Of a DNA stretch of 64,000 nt, positions 51,269-61,198 are shown piece after piece. Below the pieces are notes generated by a model that saw only the letters and a program-made list of their open reading frames with translations, was not told where the DNA came from and made no database searches. The position numbers and the translations under genes were made by a program. The DNA is taken from NCBI GenBank assembly GCA_023412915.1, contig JAEZRE010000020.1, positions 248,001 through 312,000 on the forward strand, read 5' to 3'. Positions within the stretch are counted from its first letter, which is position 1. Every line of letters begins with the position of its first letter. This stretch comes from Bacillota bacterium. Its GTDB lineage: Bacteria > Bacillota > Clostridia > Acetivibrionales > DTU013.

Positions 51269-52099
51269 ATGAAGCTTGCAGTTGCAATTGCACATGAAAA
51301 CGCGGCGCCATCAGCCTTCGTTGTCTGGCGTGGATTTCAGGAATCCATCCGCAAGGCGGCTGAATTCGGATACCATGGGGTTGAGCTTGCGCTGAAAACT
51401 GCGGCGGATATCAATCCGGACGAGCTTGCGGGGCTGCTCGGCAAATGGAGGCTCGAGGTCAGCTGCATAAGTACGGGGCAGGTATTTTCGGATTCAGGCC
51501 TTTACTTTACGCATCCTGATCAGGCGGTCAGGGAAAAAGCCATCGACACCTTCAAAGGCCTGATCCTGCTGGCGAAAGACTTTGGAAGGATGGTCAGCAT
51601 CGGAAGAGCCAGGGGCTTTGTTTCTACGAACCAGTCAAGAGAAGCTGCGGAGAGACTTTTTATCGATACTGCCGGGAAGATTTGCGAGATGGCCGCGAAG
51701 CATGGCGTCACAATTGTCATCGAGCCTGTAAACAGATATGAGATCAATTTTATCAACAATCTGGATGAGGGCGCCGGGCTGGTTTCCAAGCTTGGATATG
51801 GAAATACCGGACTGATGCCGGATGTTTTTCACATGAACATTGAAGATGACAGGATAGGAGCAAGCCTTCGCAGAAACGCTCCGTTAATCAGGTATATACA
51901 CCTTGCCGATTCCAACAGGCTGGCGCCGGGGCAGGGGCATCTGGATTTCGGCGAGGTGTTCGGCAGCTTGAAGGCGGCCGGATTTAATGGCTGGACATCT
52001 ATCGAGATTTTGCCGAAACCCGATCCGGATACCGCGGCTGGAAAGGCTGCGGAGTTTATTCTTCCAAGAATAAATGAGTATAATAAAAGCTTTAATTAA
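51269..52099 (+). CDS. Sugar phosphate isomerase/epimerase (TIM barrel), 276 aa
   Basis: AP-endonuclease-2 fold; metal and catalytic segments VIEPVNRYEI, PDVFHMNIED, IRYIHLADSNRLAPGQGHLDF and TSIEI. The last two are typical of hydroxypyruvate isomerase/tagatose epimerase-type enzymes. GGAGAGAGG precedes ATG 51269. A different subgroup from the enzyme at 42992. Confidence 0.93.
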   Translation: MKLAVAIAHENAAPSAFVVWRGFQESIRKAAEFGYHGVELALKTAADINPDELAGLLGKWRLEVSCISTGQVFSDSGLYFTHPDQAVREKAIDTFKGLILLAKDFGRMVSIGRARGFVSTNQSREAAERLFIDTAGKICEMAAKHGVTIVIEPVNRYEINFINNLDEGAGLVSKLGYGNTGLMPDVFHMNIEDDRIGASLRRNAPLIRYIHLADSNRLAPGQGHLDFGEVFGSLKAAGFNGWTSIEILPKPDPDTAAGKAAEFILPRINEYNKSFN

Positions 52100-52229
52100 T
52101 GATGAGTGAACAAAATATGCCCGAATGTGTAGAATTAGGGCTGGGAAAGGCTGTCAAAGCTTGGGTAACTGAAGGTATATGACCGGACTATACCGGATAA
52201 TATTAATTTGAAATGGAGGAACTCAATTT

Positions 52230-53261
52230 ATGAGTGATTTGCTTTTTAATAAGGTTTATGGGTGCCTTTTAGGCGGGATTGTTGGAGACGCTATGGGCGC
52301 TCCTGCCGAAAATATGAATTACGGCGAAATTGAAGAGAAGTTTGGATGGATTGAGGATTTTGAAGGGGAAGGGACAGACGACTCTGCGATAAAAATGATA
52401 CTGTGCGAGGCTCTTCTTGAAAACGAGGGGCAGGTAACGGCGGACGAGTTTGCGGAGTCATTCCTGAGAAATAAGGATAAATATTATAACATTTTCTATA
52501 CTCCGGTTAGAAATATGCTGCATAAGGTAGAAAGCAAGCTGTCTTTGCCGGTCCATGCAGGCTATGGCAATATGCACAGCAGCAGCTCGGCCATGTCCAT
52601 ATCGCCGATGGGACTCGTCAACGCCTGTAACCCCAGGCAGGCGGCAATGGAGACCTTTGATGTCGCAGGCCTCATTCATTCGGGTGACTCGGGCTTCTGC
52701 AGAGACGGCGCCTGTGCCATGGCTGCGGCTGTGGCGGAAGCCATGAAACCGGCGGCGACAGTAGCCTCCATTCTTGAGGCATCCACAGCTTACCTGCATA
52801 AAACCAGTGCAAGAGAAATGTCGGATTGCATTCTGGAGACTCTTCGGATGGCTGAAGCAGCCGGGGATTATAAGAAATTCCGGGTAGCGTTTTATCAAAA
52901 AAATCTGCGGGACATAAGTCCCGATTCCAGAGAAACCGTACCTTGCGCGTTATCCTTGTTCTATCTTTCCAACGGTGATCCCATACAGTCGATTATCTAC
53001 AGCGCGAATTTCGGACGGGACTCGGATACAATCGGTACAATGGCCGGTGCTTTGGCTGGCGCATATAAGGGTATCGGCGGCTTGAAGCCCGAATGGGTTG
53101 CAAAAGCGGAGGGTTCCTTCGCCCAAAAGAACGAAAAAGGTACCGGCAGCGGAGAATCAGCCCAGGCAAAGCTGGCTCGCAGCATCATCGATATTATAAA
53201 AATAAAAACGGCAAAACAGAAGGCATGCATCGATATGTTTGCGGAACTGGCTGAACGGTAA
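52230..53261 (+). CDS. ADP-ribosylglycohydrolase-family protein, 343 aa
   Basis: Motifs in order: GCLLGGIVGDAMGAPAEN, EGEGTDDSAIKM (metal site), HSGDSGFCRDGACA and FGRDSDTIGTMAGALAGA. Near-standard length. GGAGG precedes ATG 52230. It lies between the epimerase-like and GH31 genes, so a role in sugar release is more likely than protein de-ADP-ribosylation; this is inference from context. Confidence 0.92.
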   Translation: MSDLLFNKVYGCLLGGIVGDAMGAPAENMNYGEIEEKFGWIEDFEGEGTDDSAIKMILCEALLENEGQVTADEFAESFLRNKDKYYNIFYTPVRNMLHKVESKLSLPVHAGYGNMHSSSSAMSISPMGLVNACNPRQAAMETFDVAGLIHSGDSGFCRDGACAMAAAVAEAMKPAATVASILEASTAYLHKTSAREMSDCILETLRMAEAAGDYKKFRVAFYQKNLRDISPDSRETVPCALSLFYLSNGDPIQSIIYSANFGRDSDTIGTMAGALAGAYKGIGGLKPEWVAKAEGSFAQKNEKGTGSGESAQAKLARSIIDIIKIKTAKQKACIDMFAELAER

Positions 53262-53317
53262 AAAAGGTAAAAAAGCTCCGGAACAGTCAAGCGGTAGTAA
53301 AGGATGGTGCATTTATA

Positions 53318-55495
53318 GTGGAAGGAAATTTGATTAATTTATCAACAGGGGATATTGTCAGAATAGACATCCTACGGGATGATATTTTCAGGATCAGGAT
53401 AAATGAAGCTGGAATATTTGGCATGTCGGTCACCGAACGGTACGAAATCGTCAATACCGACTGGGAACCGGTAAAATACGCCATTTCGGAAAATGACAAC
53501 ACATATGAAATAAAAACCCGATCTGTAAGAGTTGTTCTAAACAAAAGTGAAGGAACAGTGACGCTTTACGATAATTCTGAAGACAATCGGAAGATTTGCA
53601 TGAAACCGTTTCCTGGCCGGGACAAGGTCGGAACCGGCGCTTCCTTTGTTCTTGCAGAAGAAGAGAAATTCTACGGTCTCGGATATCGCAGGACAAGCTC
53701 CATACAGCTTCGGGGCAGTGCCTTCAGGAATCATGTCGCATACGGGGAAAGCTACGGTCCGGTGCCCTTCATTATGAGCAGCCGTGGATGGGGACTGTAC
53801 TTCAACACAACCTTTGACAGCTATTTTGATATTGGTAAAAACAATCCGGACAGTATGAACGTATGGAGCGAAAAAGGCGAACTCGATTTTTACCTGATGA
53901 CGGGAAATTATTCAGAATTGTTGGACAGTTATACCAGAATTACAGGAAGGCCGTCTTTGATGCCACTTTACGGCTATGGACTCATGTTCATATGCAATGA
54001 GAAGCAGACCCAGTTCGATGTGCTGAACGATGCGCGCACCTTCAGACAGGAGGGAATCCCGTGTGACATGCTGGGGCTCGAACCCGGTTGGATGTCTGAC
54101 CATTACGATTGTTCCACCAAAAGAGACTGGAATAATGAGAGATTTTATATGCCTACCTGGTCGGAAAATCGCAAGGAATTCCAGGATGTCAATTTTATAG
54201 GAGCTTTGAGGCGTCATGGTTTCAAGCTCAGCCTGTGGTTATGCTGCGACTATGACGTATTTGAAGAGGAAGAGCGCCGGAACGGCAGCACGGATGAGTC
54301 ATGCGACGGGAAAGCCGGAAAGCTGCAAAAGCCCTTCGGATTTGGCGCGCTGGACTTCGATACCCGGGTGCACGAGCCTATACGGCTCGACAAATTGACC
54401 CAAAAAGGTGAACCCTGGTTCGAGCATTTAAAAAAGTTTATCGATAGCGGTGTGAGGATATTTAAGCAAGACCCCGCATTCATTGTAAATGATCATCCCG
54501 ACCGTTTATACGCAAACGGGATGACCGACAGCGAAGCGCATAACCTGATGGTGACCGTACTGGCCAAACAGGTGCATAACGGCTACAGGGAGTATACCAA
54601 CGAACGTCCAATGCATTTTGTAGGTACCGGCTATACGGGAATCCAGCGGTGGGCGCCTGCCTGGACGTGTGACTGCGGAGGAAGGGAAACGGCGGTGATG
54701 GGCCTTTTGCATTACAGCATGTGCGGCCATATGAATGTAACCTGCGATATGGATGTTCACTCACTGGAGGGCATCCATTTCGGCTTCCTTCAGCCCTGGA
54801 GCCAGGTGAACAGCTGGGCTTACATCGATCATCCCTGGTGGCTGGGAGAAGAACTGGGGCAGGCATTCCTCGAATATGCGAAGCTTCATTACAGGCTGAT
54901 TCCATATATATATTCCTATGCCCATACAGGCCATAGAACAGGCATGCCGATACTTAGAGCCATGCCTTTGATGTTTCCGGATGATCCTGAAGCGGAGGAT
55001 CTGACACATCAGTATATGCTTGGGGATTGGCTTCTGGTCGGAGCATTCACGGAAGCTATTTATCTTCCCGAGGGAACCTGGATAGATTACTGGAGCGGCG
55101 AGGCTTTTGAGGGAAAGCGACATATCAGGTATTTGCCCCCGGAGGGAAAAGGCGGCGCACTCTTTGTAAAACAGGGCGCCATAATTCCAATCAGTCCGGA
55201 TGTGGCATGGCTGGGTAAAAAACCTGCGGAAACACTTGAACTGCATGTTTACCCGGAGGGAGACACATCGTTCACACTCTATGAGGATGATGGGATAAGC
55301 TTCGACTATGAAAAGGGAGGCTTTACAAGCACAACGATACAATCGAAGGCCGGGGAAAACACGGTTTCCGTTGATATCAGTCCCGTGAAGGGCGCCTTTA
55401 ACGGAATGCCTGCAGCAAGAAAATACACTGTCAGGGTTCATGGGGATAAGTGGGGAAAGGTCCTGGTTAACGGAGCAGAGCAACAGGCTGTTTGA
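53318..55495 (+). CDS. Glycoside hydrolase family 31, 725 aa
   Basis: N-terminal beta domain, then the (beta/alpha)8 barrel with the nucleophile region GVRIFKQDPAF, the acid/base region WAPAWTCDCGG, and a C-terminal beta domain. GH31 enzymes cleave alpha-glucosidic, alpha-xylosidic or related bonds with retention. No signal peptide, so it acts on imported oligosaccharide. A GTG start at 53318 is used. Last gene of the LacI-controlled run. Confidence 0.93.
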   Translation: MEGNLINLSTGDIVRIDILRDDIFRIRINEAGIFGMSVTERYEIVNTDWEPVKYAISENDNTYEIKTRSVRVVLNKSEGTVTLYDNSEDNRKICMKPFPGRDKVGTGASFVLAEEEKFYGLGYRRTSSIQLRGSAFRNHVAYGESYGPVPFIMSSRGWGLYFNTTFDSYFDIGKNNPDSMNVWSEKGELDFYLMTGNYSELLDSYTRITGRPSLMPLYGYGLMFICNEKQTQFDVLNDARTFRQEGIPCDMLGLEPGWMSDHYDCSTKRDWNNERFYMPTWSENRKEFQDVNFIGALRRHGFKLSLWLCCDYDVFEEEERRNGSTDESCDGKAGKLQKPFGFGALDFDTRVHEPIRLDKLTQKGEPWFEHLKKFIDSGVRIFKQDPAFIVNDHPDRLYANGMTDSEAHNLMVTVLAKQVHNGYREYTNERPMHFVGTGYTGIQRWAPAWTCDCGGRETAVMGLLHYSMCGHMNVTCDMDVHSLEGIHFGFLQPWSQVNSWAYIDHPWWLGEELGQAFLEYAKLHYRLIPYIYSYAHTGHRTGMPILRAMPLMFPDDPEAEDLTHQYMLGDWLLVGAFTEAIYLPEGTWIDYWSGEAFEGKRHIRYLPPEGKGGALFVKQGAIIPISPDVAWLGKKPAETLELHVYPEGDTSFTLYEDDGISFDYEKGGFTSTTIQSKAGENTVSVDISPVKGAFNGMPAARKYTVRVHGDKWGKVLVNGAEQQAV

Positions 55496-55540
55496 AGAAG
55501 CAGCAGCCGGAGCTCCCCCAGGAGCTCTGCTGCGAGGTTA

Positions 55541-57352
55541 TCAAGTATTTTGAAACGGTATTAAAATTCGAACGGTTGTGCCATGACCGGGAGTACTGGC
55601 AATCTCCAAACCATATTGCTCTCCAAAACGCAGCTTGATTCTTTGGTTCACATTCACAAGCCCGTATCCGCCCTTGGCTTTGCTTTCTATTTTACCTTCC
55701 TGCAAGGCTTTGAGCCTGGTTGGTTCGATGCCGACCCCATTGTCTTCAACCTCGAGAACTACGCCCTTCTCAGTACTGAATCCCCGGATAATTATTGCAA
55801 GCTCTTGATTTTCTTCACCTGTCCCATGTTCTATTGAATTTTCAACTATAGGCTGGAGAATAAATTTTACTGTCGGTACATCCAGAATATCTTTTCCGAT
55901 ATTGAAATATGATTTAACCCGGTTCATCGTCCTAAACCTCTGTATCTCAAGGTACGATTTTACGCAATCGATTTCATTACGGACCGGGATGACCTCTTTT
56001 CCCTTACTGAGCGAAATTCTATAAAAACGTCCGAGGTTCTCGACAAATTCCCGGATTTCCTCGCCGGTATTTCTGACCGTCATCCAGTTGATGGCAGATA
56101 GCGTATTGTACAGGAAATGGGGATTTATTTGCGCTTGCAGGGTCGCAAGCTCCGCTTCCTTTTTCTTCAGATTCAATATATATACCTCATCGATGAATTG
56201 TTTTATGCGCCCAGCCATCTCGCAAAAATTCTGGTCCAGAACGGCAAATTCATCTTTTCCCCAAATCGATTGCACAATATCGAACGTACCCTGTTTCATT
56301 GTTTCAATCTTTTTCAGAAGAACATTCAAACGGCGCACCAATAATTGCGAAAGCAGGATTATAATAAAAACGGCAATAATTATAGTGATAATAACGAATA
56401 TAAATGAAAAAAATTGTAGACTCCTGGTTTGCGTTAACAGGTTATTCAAAGAAATAACGGAAACTACCTTCCACCCATTATGAACCGACATATAGATTGC
56501 TCGTTCACGTCCGTTATTAGTGCTGATATCAAATTCACCACTCGCCTTGTTGATTTTTGATAAAAAAGACGGATCCGTAAGCTTATGACCCACTAACTGT
56601 CGATTGCTTGCCGTAATTACAACTCCGTTGCCATTGATAAGATATATATCCCTGTCGCGGCTCTCTTCTTTTATAAGCGTATACAGACTGTCTTCTGTAA
56701 TTTCCAGGGATAAAATATCTTTAGTACTGTTGTCGGGGTTTTGGAAGTTCAAAGGTCTGTTATATGTGTAGATCAACTCGGCATTGCCGGTTTCCGGGCC
56801 GTTTCCATCCATATCCCAGTAGCTTTTTTCAGAATAGACATACCGGCTTTCAGACCAATATCCTTTGACCCCGGCCGAGTATATTGCTCCGAATTCTTTT
56901 GAATTCGCCTGTTCGGGAGTCATCCTCTTAAGATATACACCCGGTGAATACAGAGTCGCGTTATTGAAATATACCAGGATTTGCCGGATATCACTCCGGT
57001 ACTTTGTATATCCCCCCAGAAGCTCACGTATTTCCTCGGTTGCATCGATAATATCCGCGGGTTCCTTATAAACGCTTTGCAACAGATTGTTCAGCAGTGA
57101 ATTCAAATAAAGATAATTTGAAATATCCTCATATTCGTTTAAGCGGGTATCGATATTTTTTGATAACTGTGTTAAGGATGACTTGTAGCTGTAAGTGGAC
57201 TGGTCAATAATGATTTCGTTGGCTTTTCCCAGAAGGAAGCTGCTTAAAAAGACTATAGGGACAATTGCGACAACTATATAAGACAGAATGAGCTTTTGTC
57301 TTATTCTCATATCGTTAAAATATCGTATAAAGCTAATTCTTTTTCGCTCCAT
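55541..57352 (-). CDS. YesM-type sensor histidine kinase, 603 aa
   Basis: A membrane helix at about 20-45, an extracytoplasmic sensor domain to about 300, a second helix (FFSFIFVIITIIIAVFIIILL), HAMP, then the His-kinase motif QINPHFLYNTLSAINWM and the ATPase motifs DNGVGIE and GGYGLVNVNQRIKLRFG. It overlaps the response regulator gene by 20 nt. It probably senses an external sugar and controls the ABC importer next door. Confidence 0.94.
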   Translation of the reverse strand: MERKRISFIRYFNDMRIRQKLILSYIVVAIVPIVFLSSFLLGKANEIIIDQSTYSYKSSLTQLSKNIDTRLNEYEDISNYLYLNSLLNNLLQSVYKEPADIIDATEEIRELLGGYTKYRSDIRQILVYFNNATLYSPGVYLKRMTPEQANSKEFGAIYSAGVKGYWSESRYVYSEKSYWDMDGNGPETGNAELIYTYNRPLNFQNPDNSTKDILSLEITEDSLYTLIKEESRDRDIYLINGNGVVITASNRQLVGHKLTDPSFLSKINKASGEFDISTNNGRERAIYMSVHNGWKVVSVISLNNLLTQTRSLQFFSFIFVIITIIIAVFIIILLSQLLVRRLNVLLKKIETMKQGTFDIVQSIWGKDEFAVLDQNFCEMAGRIKQFIDEVYILNLKKKEAELATLQAQINPHFLYNTLSAINWMTVRNTGEEIREFVENLGRFYRISLSKGKEVIPVRNEIDCVKSYLEIQRFRTMNRVKSYFNIGKDILDVPTVKFILQPIVENSIEHGTGEENQELAIIIRGFSTEKGVVLEVEDNGVGIEPTRLKALQEGKIESKAKGGYGLVNVNQRIKLRFGEQYGLEIASTPGHGTTVRILIPFQNT

Positions 57353-58964
57353 CTCTGTATTCTCCCGGAGTCATGCCATAGTATTCTTTGAAAATCGAAC
57401 AAAAATATGAAGCGCTTTCATAGCCTACCGTACAGGATATATCTTGCACCTTCATGCTTGTGTTCTTCAGTATTTCCGCCGCTTTTTTCATCCTGTATTC
57501 GACTAGATAATCCAGAACCGTATAGCCCGTTTTATTCTTGAAAACCCTTCTGATGTAGCCGGAAGCGAGATAAACCTTTTTGGAGATATCATCGATAGTA
57601 ATCGGGTTTTTATATTCCTGGTGAATAAATTCCTTGATCTGTTGAATTAGTAAAGTATTGTTATCCTGGCGCTTCGCATAGAGGTATTCCGCAACTGCGC
57701 GAAGGTAATTGGAAATCCAGTTTCTGATATCCAGAATCGTATCGATATGCAAGAGCTTTGACCATGGGGATACACCTGTTCCCAAAACATTTTCTATACT
57801 TTCATTATTCTCTGAAAGTATTCGGATGGAGGAGCTTACCAGCTGCATGCAAACAGACTGCAGATACAGCTTGTCTATCTGGCGGCATAACGCAATTTCA
57901 GAGAAAAGCTTATCGATAATTTTGGCTACCTGGTCGGGATTTGCTGCCCAAATAGCTTCTTCGAGCTCGGTTATGGCATCATTCAGATTTATTTTAATTT
58001 CAATTTCGGGATTGATTTTGTCTTCATACCATAAAACCCTGTTGTTACCAAGGAAGAATTTTTGTTTTACGGCCTTTCTTGCCTGTTGGTACAGAACAGG
58101 AAGCATCTCTATGCCCGATGAAATGGAGCTTAATCCGATAGTAGCGTCTAAGCCGCAATTCGTCCGTATTTGTTCAATGATTATCTCTCCTGAAACCTCT
58201 GCGTGGTGTGAAATCTCTTCATCGCTTAACAAAGAGGGAAAGTATAATATTTTGGCAAATTCGCCCTCATGAGTGATTAATGTTGGAATATCGCCGATTT
58301 GCAGGCTTTGTGCATTTATGACATTCAAGAATTTCAAGGTCTCGGTATAAATTTGTTCTTCATTATGATTACTGCAAAATTCGGTGAATTCATTTGCTTC
58401 AATTACAGCAACGCAGAATCTTCCCGAGTTGATGCGGATACCCAGAAACCGGGCCCTTTCCAACAATTTTCTGGCGTCGAACCGGGTGATTCCCAATAGA
58501 ATTTCGCGAAGAAACTTTTCCTGCAGAAGAGGCATACTTTCATTTAATTGTTTTTTCAGAACCATTACTTCTTCTTGTTTGCATTTGTCTTCAAAATATA
58601 TGCTGACCGCCTTTTTTATTATGCTCAGGAGTTCTGCCAAATTGACCGGCTTCAGGAGGTATGCATAGGCATTTACTGAAATGGCATTTCGCACAGCCTC
58701 AAAATCTTCATATCCGCTGATGAAAATTATTTTTGTAGCTGGGTAGAGCTCTCTTACTTTTTCTGAAAAGCTCAATCCGTCCATAACCGGCATCTTTACA
58801 TCAGTTATAATGATGTCGGCTTTCTCATTCTCCAGAAATTGCAAAGCGACTTTTCCGTTCCATGCTTCTCCAATAATCTCGATTCCCAACTCATTCCAAT
58901 TGCAAATGGAACGAATACCATCTCTTTCCATTTCCTCGTCATCTACAATTAAGAGCTTTAAAAT
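57333..58964 (-). CDS. YesN-type response regulator, 543 aa, apparent ATT start
   Basis: The receiver domain is complete only if translation starts at ATT 58964: it then reads (ATT)LKLLIVDDEE, with the acidic pair D8-D9, phosphorylation site D55 (ITDVKMP) and K105. AAGGAGGA lies 7 nt upstream of that ATT. The first ATG, at 58931, would delete the acidic pair and the first strand. The C-terminus holds the AraC DNA-binding pair (ISKKVYLASGYIRRVFK, CTVGYESASYFCSIFKEYY). It precedes and overlaps the kinase gene. Confidence 0.9.
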   Translation of the reverse strand: MLKLLIVDDEEMERDGIRSICNWNELGIEIIGEAWNGKVALQFLENEKADIIITDVKMPVMDGLSFSEKVRELYPATKIIFISGYEDFEAVRNAISVNAYAYLLKPVNLAELLSIIKKAVSIYFEDKCKQEEVMVLKKQLNESMPLLQEKFLREILLGITRFDARKLLERARFLGIRINSGRFCVAVIEANEFTEFCSNHNEEQIYTETLKFLNVINAQSLQIGDIPTLITHEGEFAKILYFPSLLSDEEISHHAEVSGEIIIEQIRTNCGLDATIGLSSISSGIEMLPVLYQQARKAVKQKFFLGNNRVLWYEDKINPEIEIKINLNDAITELEEAIWAANPDQVAKIIDKLFSEIALCRQIDKLYLQSVCMQLVSSSIRILSENNESIENVLGTGVSPWSKLLHIDTILDIRNWISNYLRAVAEYLYAKRQDNNTLLIQQIKEFIHQEYKNPITIDDISKKVYLASGYIRRVFKNKTGYTVLDYLVEYRMKKAAEILKNTSMKVQDISCTVGYESASYFCSIFKEYYGMTPGEYRDGAKKN

Positions 58965-59253
58965 AAGAATTCCTCCTTATGACTGGAGCTGTCTCATCTT
59001 TATAATTATAGCACAGCATAGTACCCGTCACGTGATAAAGGTTCATAATGCGATATAGTTGATGCGGATTGCAACATGTATCTATTGTTCCATACTTTGC
59101 ACCGGTTTTATTATTGCCAGCCCCGCAATAAACGCATCCGGAAGTTCATATGACGGTATCAAAAGTGCGCATCCTCTCTTTTACGGTTTCGGCAGCAGCC
59201 TATAATATAATTATCGAACGCATTACATCACATTTAGAGGAAGGGCGAGAGCT

Positions 59254-60207
59254 TTGCAAAAATCAGCGACGAAGCAAATATCAGTACAAAAAGCCGGTCC
59301 AGGTTTGTGGGAAAGAATCCGCAAACAGCGCATTCTTTTAGCCATGACCTTACCATTCGTACTATGGGCTATAATTTTTCGCTACGTTCCCCTATGGGGA
59401 GAATTGATGGCTTTTGAAGATTATAATCCGGGAAAGGGAATTCTTAATAGTCAATGGGTTGGCTTGAAACATTTTATAGCTTTCTTCTCGGATGACAATT
59501 TTATCTTATTGTTACGAAACACAGTTTCAATCAGCCTGATTAACATAACGCTTGCAACAGTTCTGCCTATTGCATTTGCTTTGTTTCTGAATGAAATAGG
59601 ACTAATCTGGTTTAAAAAAACAGTACAGACAATATCCTACTTGCCGCATTTTATTTCTTATGTAGTTGTATCGAATTTATTCCTGACTTTATTATCACCG
59701 ACGGACGGAGTCGTTAACAAGCTTCTGATGATGCTGCATGTGGTAAAGGAGCCGGTCTTCTTTTTTGCCCGACCTGAACTCTTCTGGGCCTTGGTTGGTT
59801 CAATAAATATCTGGAAGGAAATGGGGTGGGCATCTATTATCTACATCGCTTCGATTTCTTCAATCAATCCGGAACTCTATGAAGCCGCTACTGTGGACGG
59901 AGCCGGGAGATGGAAGAAAATGTGGCATATAACGCTGATGGGTATAAAGCCTACAATTGTAGTTTTGCTGATACTGAATGTGCCCGACTTGCTTAACGCG
60001 GGCTTCGAACCATCATACCTGCTCGGCAATTCTCTTGTAAGCGACTTCTCTGAAGTAATTGACACGTATGTTTATAAAATGGGTCTTGAAAATGCACAAT
60101 ATTCCTTTGCGACGGCAGTAGATCTCTTCAAAATGGTTATAGGGCTCATACTCATATTCTCAGCAAACAAAATTTCCAAACGAATCAGTGAGTATGGAAT
60201 TTACTGA
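59254..60207 (+). CDS. Sugar ABC transporter permease (LplB type), 317 aa
   Basis: Six membrane helices and the EAA loop YEAATVDGAGRWKKMWHITLMGIKP. The start is TTG 59254 after GGAAGGG. First gene of the importer, divergent from the response regulator. ATP-binding subunits of this type are usually encoded elsewhere and shared. Confidence 0.93.
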   Translation: MQKSATKQISVQKAGPGLWERIRKQRILLAMTLPFVLWAIIFRYVPLWGELMAFEDYNPGKGILNSQWVGLKHFIAFFSDDNFILLLRNTVSISLINITLATVLPIAFALFLNEIGLIWFKKTVQTISYLPHFISYVVVSNLFLTLLSPTDGVVNKLLMMLHVVKEPVFFFARPELFWALVGSINIWKEMGWASIIYIASISSINPELYEAATVDGAGRWKKMWHITLMGIKPTIVVLLILNVPDLLNAGFEPSYLLGNSLVSDFSEVIDTYVYKMGLENAQYSFATAVDLFKMVIGLILIFSANKISKRISEYGIY

Positions 60208-60224
60208 AAGGAGAAAAATTACGA

Positions 60225-61121
60225 ATGCGAATGAAAGAAAAATCCGGTGACCGTATTTTCAATATTATCAACAATACAGTATTCATAGTTATGGCAATAA
60301 TAACTTTATATCCTTTTATCTATGTGTTGGCGATATCTTTAAACGATTCGATGGACACAATGGCAGGCGGGATTTATTTCCTGCCGAGGAAATGGTCCTT
60401 GGATAGCTATTATGTCATTTTCAGGCACAACAGCTTGCTATACGCGTTTTTTATGAGCGTGCTAAGGACTTTTACCGGTACGGTGCTTTGCGTCGTTAGT
60501 ACGGCGATGCTTGGATATGCGTTGACAAAAAAATATCTTGTTGGCTATAAGTTCTTTTACATGCTTTTTATTGTCAGTATGTTTCTAAACGGAGGGCTGA
60601 TTCCAAACTATATGCTTTTCAAGAATATTCACATCTACAACTCCTTTGCTGTGTATATTCTTCCCGGCCTTATCGGTGTGTTCTATATGATAATTTTCAG
60701 AACCAATTTTATGCAGATTCCCGGTTCGATGCTGGAATCCGCGTATATTGACGGCGCCAATGAGTTCCAGGTGTTTATACGTATCGTAATGCCTCTATCG
60801 GTGCCTATCCTTGCTACGGTCGGTCTGTTTTCGGCAGTACAGCAGTGGAATTCATGGACAGATACGCTTTACTTTACTTCCAGCCCCAAGCTTGAGACTC
60901 TGCAGTTTGTGCTTATGAAAATACTCAGGCAGTCAGAAGCCGCTCAGATGGTAAATTCCGCACAGATGGACATGCTGCGAAGAAAACGTATGGTCAACAT
61001 TTCTCCCGAGTCGGTAAAAATGGCTATCACTATTGTTGCGACGCTGCCAATTCTTTTTGTTTACCCCTTTGTACAAAAATATTTCATCAAAGGAATGATG
61101 ATAGGCGCGGTAAAGGAATAA
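60225..61121 (+). CDS. Sugar ABC transporter permease (YtcP type), 298 aa
   Basis: Six helices and the EAA loop ESAYIDGANEFQVFIRIVMPL. It pairs with the preceding permease; 17 nt between them with a GGAG site. Known relatives import oligogalacturonides or related sugars. Confidence 0.94.
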   Translation: MRMKEKSGDRIFNIINNTVFIVMAIITLYPFIYVLAISLNDSMDTMAGGIYFLPRKWSLDSYYVIFRHNSLLYAFFMSVLRTFTGTVLCVVSTAMLGYALTKKYLVGYKFFYMLFIVSMFLNGGLIPNYMLFKNIHIYNSFAVYILPGLIGVFYMIIFRTNFMQIPGSMLESAYIDGANEFQVFIRIVMPLSVPILATVGLFSAVQQWNSWTDTLYFTSSPKLETLQFVLMKILRQSEAAQMVNSAQMDMLRRKRMVNISPESVKMAITIVATLPILFVYPFVQKYFIKGMMIGAVKE

Positions 61122-61198
61122 TCGGAAGGACGGGTCAAATTGTTAATAAAATTCATTGAATTTTATTATATACAAAATATAAAAACAGGAGGATTATC

